64,000 nucleotides of DNA from Glycine soja (taxonomy: Eukaryota; Streptophyta; Magnoliopsida; Fabales; Fabaceae): positions 10,852,501-10,916,500 of the forward strand of contig NC_041005.1 of NCBI RefSeq assembly GCF_004193775.1, given 5' to 3'. Within the stretch, counting starts at the first letter, position 1. Each line of letters begins with the position of its first letter. Shown piece by piece: positions 22,814 to 35,503 of this stretch. The translations under genes and the position numbers were made by a program. Below the pieces are notes generated by a model that was not told where the DNA came from, ran no database searches, and saw only the letters and a list, made by a program, of their open reading frames with translations.

Positions 22814-25800
22814 TTGGTTGTATGGGTTTGTGTGTATTGTGCACCATAGAAATCAGGAGCAAAGAATAGGTGGTTTTCAGGCCTAAAGATTAAAAATTCA
22901 AATTCAAATGAATTGTCATTATGAGTACATGAAACATCCAAAAATATTTAATTGTAAGTTTAAATAATTTATGAATTCTTGCTATAGAAGCCAACAATTT
23001 AGTACAGGTACTACTAAGATTCAAAATTGTGGGTCTCACACAGACAGAGAAAAGGGGGCCATTGTGGGACTAACAATTTTGTTATCCTTTGGGGTAATAT
23101 TTTCAAAGGAGAGGAATACTTGGGTAAGTATTAAGTACCGGTAGTTGAAATAGTTAGATGTCACCTTGAATCCCATGCAAGTCTTTGAGGTGTTACTAGT
23201 TGTCCACTTCAAAATGTTGTTTCAATCCTTGGCCCCATTAGTACCTGCAAACAAGTCAAGATATGGACAACAAAAATGGTCACTAAGAGTACAAAAAGAA
23301 AACCCTATATAACCAATGCAATTAACCTTTTTTTCTTGCACATCAAAAAAAGTATTTAAATATTAATAGCAAGGCTTTGTCACAAGAAGTGCAAAGACCA
23401 CACAAAGTATTACAAAGTATAGAACCTTGCATCTTGGTGACATTAAATGCACCTAAAAACTAATGATATTCCTTCGCATTGTACAATACAAGTACGAGGC
23501 ATCTAACAACAACCCAACCCACACCACAACTTAACTAACAAATTTGCATAAGTCAACTAATATATGCAACATATATGCAGTGATAGCTTAAAGTCTTTCA
23601 CATAGGCCTTGCACCAGCTCCAAGCTTGATATTTAATAGAATCTAACAACTCCCTAGCGTCTAGACTTGCTTCGTTGAAGATGATATGGTTCCGATGCTT
23701 CCTCAACGACCATATCACTGCAACTCACACAGTCCCCTCCACACATCTAGCCTTTGTCCCAGGTAAAATTCTGAAATGTTGAGAAAAATGTTCCTTACAC
23801 TCCACATGTAGCACCCTTATTTTCCCTAACCATACATAGCATCTTTGCCAAATTTGATGACAAAAGCAGCATTCAAACAACAAGTACTTTGCAAATTCCA
23901 TGCCTAGATTGCAGAAAACCCAATTAAGACTAGTTCCATCTTGTAGTATGATCATTCTCCTCAAGTTATCTTTAGTTTGAATCTTATGTCCCACCCTCCA
24001 CAACAAGCCTTTAACCTTTGACGAAACAAGTAAATTCCATATTTGGTTAAAGAAGGAACAAACATCTCCAAACCTATATGTAATTAATGATGCATAAACC
24101 TCTTTAACAATGAAGATTTTTGCAGCATTATTTTTCCACACCCATCCATCTTTTTCACCCACATTTGGCTCCCAACCCTCCAAAGCCTCATCCATTTGTT
24201 GCACAATGAGGATTTCCCATTGCAACCACAATTGTCTCCATGAGAAATGCCATGACCACACTCCACGACACCAATCACCAGCCTCCCTAATGTTCTTGCT
24301 TTTTTTCTTCAGAGTTAAGAAAGATCATATTGAACTTATTACATAATCTCACGTCTCCTAACCACTTTGCTTCCCAAAAGCTCACATTATTTCCACCTCG
24401 CACTCCTCTCCCTAACCCGGATTGGAACCACCTATGCTCATTTTCAAAGATCTCACAAGAAGTCAAAGTATCGCACCACCATTGAGCTCCCTTCACCACG
24501 CCCCCACCCTTGATATGATAATCCAAGTTCTCAAGCTCATATTTTTGTATAAGGACCTCTCTCCAAAGACATATTCTCACTGAAAAGCCTCTATACCCAT
24601 TTCCTCTCTAAGGCCCTATTAAAAATTTCTAAGTCTTTAATACCCAAACCCTCATACTCCTTAGTATACACAGAACTTCCCATTTTACCCTAGACACTAT
24701 TTGTTTCTCACCTTTAGCCCCTCACAAAAAATTCCTTTGAATTGTATTTAAAATACTTACAACCTTTTTGGGAATTTTGAAAAAAGTTAAAAAAAAAAAA
24801 GTATTGGAACAAAGAAGATAAAGCCGATTTTACCAAGCAAATCCTCCCACCAAATGATAATTGCCTCCTCCTCCAAGATGTCAATTTACTTCTCATTTTG
24901 TCAATCACCGGTTGCCATGTGCTAAGCTTCCTTGCATTTGCTCCAATTGGAAGCCTCGAGTAATTGAAAGGAGTGGACATTGTTGCGGAATTCAATACTC
25001 TTGCAACTCTTGTAAGAACATTCTCTTGCACATTTATACCCCCAAGCTACTTTTTGAAGAAGTTCAATTTGAGACTGAAAGCCAATTCAAAACAAGGGAG
25101 AATGACCTTCAAGGTAATAGATTCTTGCATGGAATCCTTGAAGAAGAAAATGGTATTATCTGCAAATTGTAAGAGTGAGACCTTCAATGAACCTCTCCCA
25201 ATATCCACCTTGGACAATTTTTTCCTCTGTCATTTCTAATCATGCCATTTAGCCCTTTAGCCCTTTTGCAATTTTTTCCTTTAGCAACTTTCAAGAAAAG
25301 GAAAGGTGTCAATGGATTCCCTTGCTAGAGCCCTCTTTTTGCTATGAATTCCTTTGTGGGACCACCATTCATAAGAACAAAAATAAAGGATGATTGAAGG
25401 AAACCCCACATCCATCCAATCCATTTGCTACAAAAACCCATCCTATAAAGCATGTAAGCTAGAAAACTCCATCTCACCGTGTCACAGGTCTTTTCAAAAT
25501 CAGCCTTAAATATAAGATAAGCTCTCTTCTTAGTCTTCACCTCATGCACAACCTCATTTGCAACTAGTATTTCATCCAAAATATTCCTCTCCTCCAAAAA
25601 CCCCAATTGTCTTCCCATCTACAATCTTACTCATGATCTTCCTCATCATCTTTGACAAGATCTTTGCTATAATCTTATATACAAGCACCCTATGAGGGAT
25701 ATTGGTCTAAAGTCCCCCCTTGAGAATTTTCTTTCTTAGGAATAAGAGTGAGAAAAAATGCATTTGTACCTCTTTCTCGACTATATTCAGTATCAATGGA

Positions 25801-26010
25801 TTGCTTGGCATGGCTTTTGTTTGTCATAATGGTGAATACCTTGAAATCTACAACATAGGAATACAATATTTTAACTAGTTGTGATAAGATATAAAATACA
25901 TAATTCATAAAATGACAGGAAAAACTTAGGCAACCATATCCTCATTTTCCATGTTGGGAAATTGGTTCAAGTAACCTATTTGGTTCAAATCATAGTCTTG
26001 AATAGACGAA
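22814..26010. repeat. duplication copy A, segment c
   Basis: Runs from tatgggtttgtgtgtattgt through the LINE remnant to gaataGacgaaacaact-like sequence near 26005. It matches 58398-59832 plus 62515-63828 in the same orientation. Copy B is interrupted by the solo LTR. Confidence 0.9.
23590..25800 (-). pseudogene. LINE ORF2 remnant (copy A)
   Basis: The minus strand shows non-LTR reverse transcriptase blocks in order: NAFFLTLIPKKEN near 25780, GCLYKIIAKILSKMMRKIM near 25650, FLEERNILDEILVANEVVHE then FKADFEKTCDTVRWSFL (25325-25618), zinc-binding zf-RVT region WGDVCSFFNQIWNL-like at 23725-24261, and a C-terminus LDARELLDSIKYQAWSW near 23640. Several frameshifts and stops break it, and the FADD catalytic region is not seen. 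About 25% of a full ORF2 is missing between 25325 and 25040. Confidence 0.8.
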
Positions 26011-26022
26011 ACAACTCCTTCC
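25928..26022 (-). pseudogene. orphan first-exon-like fragment (copy A)
   Basis: The minus strand from ATG near 26022 reads MLEGVVSSIQDYDLNQIGYL then NQFPNMENEDMV, open until TAA. In copy B the same position after ATGCTTGC is GTAAGT, a splice donor, while here it is CTAAGT. It may be the first exon of a gene whose rest is gone. Family not recognised. Confidence 0.35.
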
Positions 26023-26829
26023 AACATTAATCTCTCCTAATTAAACTATGTATTAAAGAATGTACAATTACTTGCCATCTCAAGAGACATATATATGTGT
26101 GAGAAACATCTTAAGATACACTATATAATGATTAAATATGTGTGTGTATTCGTTTTAGATTGCATATAAATTTATCAGGAATAATAAATTTACTTTGGAT
26201 AAAAAAGGATGACTTTTTTCTCCTAGTAAACAATCTACAAATCATTTTACTCTCTAATTTTAATTTTCTTTTTTATCCTTTTCTTTTTTATTCCACTTTT
26301 TTTTTTACTTTCATTAATTCCTAAATCTGAGATATCCTAAATGACCATTCTAAAAAAATGCATATATAGTAATACTTATAAAATTAAATTATAAGGAAAG
26401 AGAATGAGTGACAAAGTTAGTGCTTAAGACAGGTGTAGGAACAACACTTATAGATCAGTTATTGTTTCCTGAACATTTTTGGTAGGAAGACCAGTTTGAA
26501 AGTTAAAAGTTTCCATTAAATTAAATTTGCCTCTTCAAAACCATTGTGGAGACTATCGAAAGGAAAAGTGTTGGTAGGTTATCTATGAAATCGTCGTGAA
26601 TGTACACACCAAGGGCTTTCGGGCTTAGACTCCCCATCCATGTTGTTTAGTACATTATCCATTTGTTAATGACCAAAGAGAGGAAAGAGATTTAGTCAAA
26701 TCATAAATTAATAAGAACAGAAACGCAAAAAATTTTCTCTTGTAAAATAGCATTTAGTGGATTGAAAGGAAAGGGCATTTACAAAAAAAGGTGGTGCGGT
26801 GACATTTTTATAATTATAATAAAAGAAAT
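26023..26829. other. intergenic DNA, no gene seen
   Basis: AT-rich stretch between the duplication and CACTA-like region III. No supported feature. Confidence 0.5.
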
Positions 26830-26845
26830 TATATTTTACGACGTA

Positions 26846-26881
26846 CATTCTAAGACGGTTATTGAAAACCGCCTTAGAATG
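26846..26881. repeat. 15-bp arm hairpin with CACTA subterminal motif
   Basis: cattctaagacggtt and aaccgccttagaatg are reverse complements with one mismatch, separated by 6 bp. Confidence 0.75.
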
Positions 26882-27081
26882 TTTTATGCAATAAAGTCTA
26901 CCTCGGGTTTTATGTAAAGACTGTCGTAATTGGAAAAAAAAAAACAAGCGCGCTATTTTTTCCCAGAAATCACTCTCTTCTTCTGCACGCCTCTTCTTTT
27001 TCTCTCACTAACCCTAAAAGCCCATCCTCGTGAGTCATTGCCGCTTCTACTTCTAGGGTTTCTTTTTTTTTTTTTACGACG

Positions 27082-27780
27082 TTGCTGCAAAACCAGAGCA
27101 CCCCATCCCCAAGGAACCCTCGCAAATCGCAGCGGCGCTCCGAGCTCGAGATTAGAGAAGAAAAAGATTCAACCTTTGTGGAAGAGGATGGAAAACCCAG
27201 AACGAGAAGACAAATCGCGCGAACTAAGAAAGAGAAACCTAACTCCGTTCCACCTTCAACCCCATCTCCAAGTACGCATTTTTACCATTTTCTCCCTAAT
27301 CCGTTTGGCTTCTCTATGTTTGATAAAAAACAATTATTATTTCTGGGTGGTTTTGTTTTCAGAGAGTGAAGAAGAGAATGGTTGTAATCTGGACCATGTT
27401 GGACAGGTGGTGGGTGATTTGATCATGTGGAAGGATGCGTCAAAGTCAACCTTTTGGTTTGGTTTTTGTTCTCTTTGTCTCTTGTCTTCGTGCTTTACTC
27501 AAGGACTCAACTTTAGGTCAGTAAAAAAATCTAAGTTTTTTTATTTTAATTTTCAGTGTTTTGTCGACCTTGTCGCAATTGCGGATTCTCTTATCGGGTG
27601 TTTCGTTTTTCTCGAATTCGGTTTGTCAAAAGTACAATTTTTAGTTCGAGATTCATAGGTGGTGTTATGCTTCAAGCTCTTTCTTGCGTATTTTGTGACT
27701 TTGGTCTTTGTGTTTCAGAAATGAGGTTGAAGAAAAGAGGGAAATCAAGCTGACACAGGATGACATTTTGCATCTTAAAC
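27082..27780 (+). pseudogene. reticulon-like protein (RTNLB17/21 type) fragment
   Basis: 27082-27270 reads a basic stretch ending KPRTRRQIARTKKEKPNS then VPPSTPSPS. An exon at about 27366-27516 reads GDLIMWKDASKSTFWFGFCS then LCLLSSCFTQGLNF, ending at a GTCAGT donor. An exon near 27719 reads NEVEEKREIKLTQDDILHL. This is the start of the reticulon homology domain (first hydrophobic hairpin and part of the loop) of ER-shaping plant reticulons with long N-terminal extensions. The second hairpin is missing, and an exon between GLNF and NEVEE appears deleted. Confidence 0.65.
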
Positions 27781-27875
27781 TTTCCTTGTCTTTATTTAAA
27801 TTGTCCGTCAATTTGTGCTTGGGTTTTCTTATAATTTGGGGTTGAGTTGCTGTTTTGTCATTTACTTTTGAGTAG

Positions 27876-29134
27876 GTATGCAACTGCCAGTGCACGCTCT
27901 GATGGGCTTCTTCTACTTTGTGGAGGGAGGGACATCAATAGTGTTGTGAGTTATCTATTCAGAAATTTTCACCTATTCATTCGATTGATGTGATTTGCCT
28001 AGGAATTTCCTTGTACAAGTTTACCTTATTTTGTGATTGAAATTACTCTTCTTCCCCCTTTTGCCCTTGTGGGTTGCCTGTATGGTGGCCTATAAACATT
28101 CTAGAGTTATCTATGGTGATGAGTAAGAGTTAAATATCCCTTTTTCTTAAGCTACATCTGTAGCTTAATATTGTTTTCCAATTCATCATAAGAATTAGGT
28201 CTGTGTCTGCCTGGTTGCTATATAAGTCAATATTATGATAGAGAAGAGAAATAAACTAGGGGTGAAGAAGAGGTATGGTCGAGAGTTGAAAAAAAAAACA
28301 AAGATAATAGTAGTGTATTGGGTTACAGGACAGTCAATTTCTTGTGCAAATTGGATTGATCCAAAGAATGGTGGCTTCCTTTCAATTCTTTATAAATAAG
28401 TGATGCACTGTTTGTGGGCTTGTAGATTTTTTTTTTTATGCTCTAAACGGGATTTGTCATGGGCATACCTTACTAGTTCCTGGGCAAAATAGTATGAGTA
28501 CCATTGATTCTTATACTGGAGGCTTTCCTTGCAAATAAGCAAATGAATTGCTATATTTATATAGTGATCTGAGAGTTTATGATTACAAACAGGAGAATAA
28601 ATGGTTAATAGGTTTTTCTCCTTTCCCTCATGACTGGCTAGCATAATATTTTGTTTGGACTATTTTTAGTATTTTATTGCGAGTGAGTTAGGCATTTAAT
28701 TTCCATTAATGCTAATTTTGGATGCATGACTCAGATACATTGACTATCTATTCCTCGGAGATTATGTTGATAGGGGCCAACACAGCCTGGAAACTATAAG
28801 TCTTCTGCTTGCTCTAAAGGTACTCTGGATGTATAGGTTGCCTTTTGTTTTGTTTGTCAAGTTTAATGGCATCAGGTTTATGCATGGTTATTTGGATTTT
28901 GCAGGTTGAAAATATTCAGCGTCCAATTACAATGGAAGCAGGATCAATTGTGCTTATGGATCTATTATGGTTGGTGCATTTGTATACTCAAACATGTTTG
29001 TGATAATTTATTTCATGTTCTTTTGGAAGAATGACAGCATGAAATGTTTCTCTAGGTCTGATCCTACGGAGAATGATGACAGTGTTGAAGGGCTGCGGCC
29101 AAATGCTAGGGGTCCAGGATTAGTCACTTTTGGG
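27876..29134 (+). pseudogene. BSL-type Kelch-phosphatase (PPKL) fragment
   Basis: Exon 27876-27945 reads YATASARSDGLLLLCGGRDI, part of a Kelch repeat. Exon 28735-28819 reads [20 protein letters not shown] then ISLLLALK, with the GDxVDRG metal-binding motif of PPP phosphatases. Exons 28905-28969 and 29056-29134 read [20 protein letters not shown] then LWSDPTEND and EGLRPNARGPGLVTFG. These are characteristic of BSU1/BSL phosphatases in brassinosteroid signalling. The exon holding RGNHE is missing between 28819 and 28905, so the catalytic site is incomplete. Donor and acceptor sites of the remaining exons are mostly good. Confidence 0.8.
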
Positions 29135-32100
29135 GTGAGTGATTTTTATTTGGTATTTTGTAAAATAGTCATTATTTTGTTTTTCTTCCAAGAGAATGAT
29201 ATAAATAGATTCAAGATTTGATATTTTTAAATTTGACAATAAATATATTAAGAGCTTAATTTTTGTATGCTGTCATTTTGAATTTCCTGGACAATTAAAT
29301 CAAAATTTGCTCAATGTTAATTTTTATGTGAAGATGTAAACTGAAATTTTGACTATGACTATGATAATATAGTGCACACGAATTGTTGGCTAATTGCTGA
29401 CCCTGTTCTTTGAAGTTTATTTATTTTTAGTAGTGAGATAGAAAATAAGGTGGTAAAGGAAAATTAAAGGCACATAAACACTTTTCACTATGAATTTGTG
29501 CTTATTTCTGTCTATTTATCTTTTTCTGGAAAAAAATGGAGCTTGCTGGAGATCAGACATATTGTTCCATTGGAAATTGAGGTCTATTTTTGGCACCAAT
29601 TTCATTTAAGACTATAAGATGACATAAAAAGTTATATAGAGATAAATATTGAATTAATATATTAATGCAAAAATATTAAAGAAATTAATATATTATGATA
29701 TATATTGAATATTTTTTCATAAATTAAAAATATATATAACTACATTAAGTACAAAGGTAATACTATATGAGAAAAAAATTAAATAGATAAAATAATTAAT
29801 TTTAGATATTTAGACATAGGTACCTCAGCATTATCAACATTTCATTAATACTTATAATTTCTCTTTAATATATTTTGTAATATTCTAAGAACATTTTAAT
29901 ATTCTAAGAACATTTAATTTAGTTTTAATATATTTTGTAATGGCTTTTTAATATATTTCTTTTTTATGTGAAACATATTATTGGAATGTGTGTATACTAC
30001 AGAATCAGAAATCTTACAGATTGAAGAGGCAATTGCAATTCAAGGAAATAGTTCTTTTGAGGAGAGAGCAATTATACTTTACAAGGTTAGTAGTATATAT
30101 ATATATATATATATATAAAGGTTATGTGGTTAGTTTGCTAGAATATTGCTGCTGCAAATGGGGCATGGACTTTTGATAGTTTATCTCACCGATTTATTTT
30201 TTTAACATACTAGTACAATTGTATTAGCCACGTTATAAGAGACGTTTTTTTTTTTTCACGTTATAAGAGATTGGCTTTCCTATTCAATATAGATATATAA
30301 TATAATACATCAAAAGATATATGTGAGTGAGGGCTTTAAATTTAAATCATATATTTAATTAAATATAAATGATTAAAATTTAATGTTATGTAATTTTTTA
30401 AAAAAAATTATTTGACTTTTTAATATTAATATTAGATATTACTCATTTATGTATGTTTAGACGATTCAGATTTAAATCATTTTATTCTCATATTAAAAAT
30501 ATTACTTATAGTGTCATTACAAAAGATCATATTATTATTATTATCATAACAATTTTTTACACTCAGACCAATTATTTATTGAATTTAACTCTATGTATGT
30601 TTAATATGTTTTTTTAAATTAATTATGGTAAAAAAAGTCAATAAATTTATTATATATGATCATTTGTGATAGTTATTATTTTTTTTCTCATGCATGATCA
30701 TTTTAGTTATGATATTTTATGTACTAATTATTAAAAATAATATGCTATGATATTTTATGTAATAAGGAATAAATAATTGAACGTGTTAATGAAATGGAAA
30801 GAAAGTAAAAGTCGAGCCGAACTTTTGAGTTAGATAGGAGGGCCTGTTTTACTGGAAGTGACCTTTGCGTGCTCCATTCCTTTATTAATTGTTTCATTAT
30901 CTTAATTTTCTTTTATTGGTTTTAAGATTTGCCTGTTTGACTGGAAGTGACCTTTACTCTTTACTTGGGTTTTATGAACGCAGAGATTGACAGATTATAT
31001 TGGATTGCCCTGTCCGCATAGCTCGAGGTTGCAAGTATTGTGTTGCAGATCATAGATCTTCTTGCCTAGTCAAAATTAAAGATGACAAACAGCTCTCAAG
31101 GGTGTTTCAGGTGTGTAGAAATTAAATTAAATGCAGAAATTAAATTATTTAACTATATGGTATTTCAGGAAGAAGTGAAAGAATAATCGCTGTGTAATTT
31201 AAAAATTGAGATGTTGTAGAGGTGTTTCTTTTCTACTGTATAACTCTTATCTCTTGATTGGATCAGGTAAAAGTAAAACACTTCATACTAATTATACACA
31301 ATAAAGTTCTAAATCATTTGAGTGTTAAGGATTCATTTATATATAGAAAAGTTTCTTCAGTCATTGTATGTGGAGTCAAATATAGCTTACTGACATTATA
31401 ATTTCTTTATACTAACAGTAGATCAAAATTAAGAAGTTTTGACTATACATTTATAACTTATACTTAATTTTAATTTATTGCTTGCTGTAGTTTTTTAATT
31501 TCTCTTTAGGACTCTAGATATACTATAGCTGTTTGCCATGTGTAGGAGTATCTCTAGATATACTCATGCTTTTTGAATTTTTCCGTTTACTGAGAAATTC
31601 TTCTTAACTAGATTGTATTTTTAGTTTAATTTTTATATATTATTAATTATTAATGGGAAGTTTTTTTCTCGATAATAATGGGAAGATTTTTATATTGGAT
31701 CACTAAATAAATGAGAGTTATTTTGTATCTATGGTAGTTTTTAAATAATAGTGATTTATTATTGTTGTAAAAAAAAGTGGTTTATTTAAACAAACAATTA
31801 AAAAATCAATAAATTTAGCATAAAATAGATTCTTAGTTTGTGTACTAATTGATTGGTATTGTTATCATGTTATGGACATTTAAAAAACACTATTATTAGG
31901 TATTAGTGTTACCGTGATATAGTCTGGATGTTTATAGCAATTCTCTTTTTAAGGCATATGAGTTCTCTTTCATTTTCTTTACTTTTTTTTTTTTTGCAGG
32001 TGACACTAAGCAATTCGTTTAATTTAATGTTACCCACAATGAAATTTAAGGTATATTTTCTTTTCCTTCACTATTACTCCCATTTAGTATCTTTAACATT

Positions 32101-32618
32101 TGTGCCAGACTTGGAACTACGTGATGCTTAATCAGCTGGTCTTCAATAATTGTGTAAATTTTTACCATGTGACATTATATGAGCATATATTAAAAAAATT
32201 TTAATTCAGCAAAATTTAATATAATTTTTCAAATATTTTCATCAATTTTATATACTGACAAATTTTGTTAAATTTGGCTGTCTAAATTTGACAAATGTAA
32301 CATTACTTGTATGCGTCTTAATTAGTTGGATTGAATAAAGATTGCCATAGAATCATTCGAATTGTATCATTATACACATTTTTATCGAGTCAATTTAGCT
32401 CTTCATCAAACAAAGACTTTAAGTATGGACTACGCAGGCTCAATGAAAACCTCTTTAATTTAAAGATTGGGACACCCGAATCAAACACTCCCGTGCTCGC
32501 TCGTTGATGCCATCCATGTGTGTGTTTTTTTAAACATAATTGGACTGTATTTAGCAAACACTTTTGTAGTAGGCAATTAGTTGTTCAATACTCTAATCGT
32601 ACAAGCATAATTTTTCAG
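29135..32618. other. intron-like DNA with small unassigned exon-like segments
   Basis: Mostly AT-rich DNA. Open segments between plausible splice sites: about 30020-30085 (IEEAIAIQGNSSFEERAIIL), about 31003-31110 (CPVRIARGCKYCVADHRSSC then LVKIKDDKQLSRVFQ, before gtgtgt) and 32000-32050 (VTLSNSFNLMLPTMKFK, before gtatat). They look captured, but I cannot name the source genes. A (TA)n run lies at 30091-30116. Confidence 0.35.
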
Positions 32619-32703
32619 CTTCAAGTAAGGCAAGCTCGAAGGAATCAGAACAAATTGATAGTCTATTCTATTCATATGCCAATGGGTCTACCGGGTTGAT
32701 TGA
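32619..32703 (+). pseudogene. DCN1-like (DCUN1 domain) exon fragment
   Basis: Between cag and gtaagt the exon reads SSKASSKESEQIDSLFYSYA then NGSTGLI. This matches the start of the potentiating neddylation domain of plant DCN1-like proteins, which promote cullin neddylation. The next exon (PEGIE... region) is not found. Splice sites are good. Confidence 0.65.
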
Positions 32704-33796
32704 GTAAGTGTGCTTCATCCAAGACTGTTTGTTTTCTTTCCTCCATTCAATATGCATATATCGAATTGCATTATCTTGTTGTTGTTTTCTTAATTCAAGT
32801 TTCAAACCTTGGACATGGATCCAGTGGCAGATCTAGGACAATCTATTTAAAGAATAAAAATTAACAAGTATTACCATGAAAGGAGGGGAAAATAAAGGCA
32901 GGGGTTCAAATATGCAAAATTAGGAGGGACAAAATATTGGATTGAAAGTGAGGGGTGCATGTGCAGCCCCTCATTTAAGTGTGGATGCACCACTGCATGA
33001 ATCTGTTAGGGATAAATAGCATTCAATCAACTATTACATACTATTATAAATGACCTGTTAAAGGTGCATATCTCATTTAATATAGCTAGGTGAATTTCAC
33101 AAGTAGTTATGAGCAGGATTTTGGGGGGTATATGCACAGACAAAATGACAATAACACCCTAGTCCTATTATACTGAAATACTCAGACTATAAGGTTCGTT
33201 TTGTGTATAAATATGATAGTAACGTAATAGGGTAAGTATAAAAAATTTGATCAACTCTTGTATTATCAGGCATTTGGTGTGTGTAATGTAAGTGACTTAA
33301 TTGTATATATATATGACTATCTGCTATGACTATACAACTGCCTGTTGCTTTTTTTCTTTGGTATCTCACCCAATTCCTCACAGAAACCTCCAAGCCTGAA
33401 CCCAACTGACCCCTCACTTCCAGTTCAACAGTTTATTCTCTTCACTCTCTTCCTTCACCCTACCTCTCCTGCTATGATCAAACTATTGTGTAGGGTTATG
33501 GTGATTGACATGCTTCTCTTCAAGTATATCATGTTTCCCAATGTTGGCAATGGACACTCACCTAGATGCCATGAATCCCTTCACAGTGTGGCGTGGACTA
33601 GCTTCCAGCTTGTGATGTAAGTGTGGCAGTGGAAACCAGAAAACATATATACAAGCAAGGTAGTTTCTTGTACTTATTCATTAACTATTTTGATAGTTGA
33701 AAATTGACACGAGTTTATAAATTAAGTCTCATATGAGACATTACCTAGCTAGGACGCCACAAAAATTTCAGGAAAATAATAAATAAAAAAACAACA

Positions 33797-34081
33797 TTCT
33801 ACATCGGTTATGGAGGTACAAACGATGTAGAATGTCCACATTCTACATCGGTTATACCTGCAGAACCGATGTAGAATGTGGACATTTTACATCGTTTATA
33901 CCTTCAGAACCGATGTAGAATGTCCACATTCTACATCGTTTGTATCTTCAAAACCGATGTAAAATGTCCACAATTTTAAAATGGCCATTAGAATCGATGT
34001 AGAAAGGGTCTACCACCACGCATCATAACCGATGTAAAATGACCATTAAAATCGATGTAGAAAGCCATTTTTTTAGTAGTA
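33797..34081. repeat. CACTA right end: subterminal repeats and terminus
   Basis: At least eight alternating copies of ttctacatcggtt and aaccgatgtagaatg, ending in a terminus one base different from CACTACTAAAAAAA (reverse complement). Confidence 0.85.
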
Positions 34082-35503
34082 GGGTAGGGACATTTGGTTA
34101 TCAATTTTCATTATGTCTTAAATTTGAATTGTCATTTATGTATGCCAAAAAGTATTATAAAAAGAATGGGACAATTACAATCTGTTAAGTACATTTATAT
34201 TTTTTTATTTAATTATTACATCTATTTGTCCTACACATTCTTTATCTTATTAATTTACTATTACTATATTTCCTGCTTGAGCATGACCCCATGGACCCAA
34301 CACTGTTACCGAGTTACATCCTCTCCTTTTCTTGCCCTTTTTTTTCTCATTGGTTGGTACAACCTATACCTATGTGTTCTTCTTTCTGTATATCAGCTTC
34401 TTGAACCATCATGCAATTCTTTTCAGTTTCTCCATTCTATTAATTATTGTCTTAAAAAGAATTCAATTTAAACCTTTAAAGTTACATAGATCAAATACTT
34501 TTCTTTTAAAAAAAAAAATAGGCACCCGATAAACATAGTACTCTCGTATCTGGGAGCTTAAGGTTTCAAAAAGACCAACTAAAATGGAGTTTGAAAATTT
34601 TCTTAAGGCATAAACTATAGACTTGTCTGTTTTACTTATGAAAAGAAATGAAGTTATAATGTTGGCTCAGTGGTAAAAAAAAGAAAGAAAACAGAAAAAT
34701 GTTTTGAATTGGATTTTTCCATTAACAAAAATTAATAATTAACCATTAATATTTATGGATAAAAAAATTAATTTATGAAAAGAAAGTTACATGTTTTTTT
34801 AACATAAACAGTTATGGTTGGCACCCAGTTTTTCAAACAGAAATCCTGAAGACATTTAAGTCAACTCCCTTTTTGATTGGTCAATACTATAATTTATTAG
34901 TCAAAATCTCTTTTCATACAAATCTGTACTACTTTTTTTCTTAACAAATGGCCCTCCATCTTTTCAAAAGAAAAAGAATTTGCTTTTGTATTCTCCCTTA
35001 CAGATACACAGGCTCTGTACCTGTTATTCAAAGATAATAGTAAGTATTTACTCATAAACATTTTATCTAACAAAATATCGTTGTTCATAATTTTTGTTAA
35101 AAATATAAAATTATTCAAAACATTCTAATATCTTAAAATTTTAAGAAAACTCATCTTTGACATTTATCAAAACTTGTAAACCAAATAGTAGCGAATTCAA
35201 TCCTCGCCGTTCTCCTTGAATAAAGCTAATTAAAGTTCAACTTAATTTGTCAGAACAAAATTCTATTTTGTGATTTCACTTAACCATGCATGTAATCATA
35301 TTAATCCGCAATAACTTCTAGTCGGAAATGAAAAACAAAATGCACGGTAACACCATATCTGCCCATAATTTGTTTGTATAGAAATTCATAACCATTGTTT
35401 CAAATAAGAATGTTCAAACTAAAGACATTCAATTTGTCCCACCATGTCTTTGTTGAGAATTCGGAAATTATTCAATTCAACTGCTCCACAGGATTCCAGG
35501 CGC
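34082..35503. other. intergenic DNA downstream of the AT-hook gene
   Basis: AT-rich, no supported gene. It includes the probable 3' UTR and terminator region of the minus-strand gene ending at 35504. I see no single clear poly(A) signal. Confidence 0.4.

Larger units (their letters stand above)
26830..34081 (+). mobile_element. CACTA-like region III with captured gene fragments
   Basis: The right end has strong subterminal repeats (33797-34060) and a terminus ttttttagtagta at 34069-34081, one base from the expected reverse complement of CACTACTAAAAAAA. At the left is a hairpin of a CACTA-like motif at 26846-26881, but no clean CACTA terminus, so the left limit is uncertain. Between them, on the plus strand, are fragments of a reticulon, a BSL-type phosphatase and a DCN1-like protein with introns kept. 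No transposase is seen. Confidence 0.6.

Noticed and set aside
26930..27658. 242-codon ORF read as one protein
   Set aside because: It crosses splice sites of the reticulon fragment and runs through introns. Only the exon parts have homology.
17722..34081. One giant CACTA element from the left end at 17722 to the right end at 34081
   Set aside because: Copy B shows the host sequence resuming at about 22814, so the left end belongs to a separate 5.1-kb insertion.
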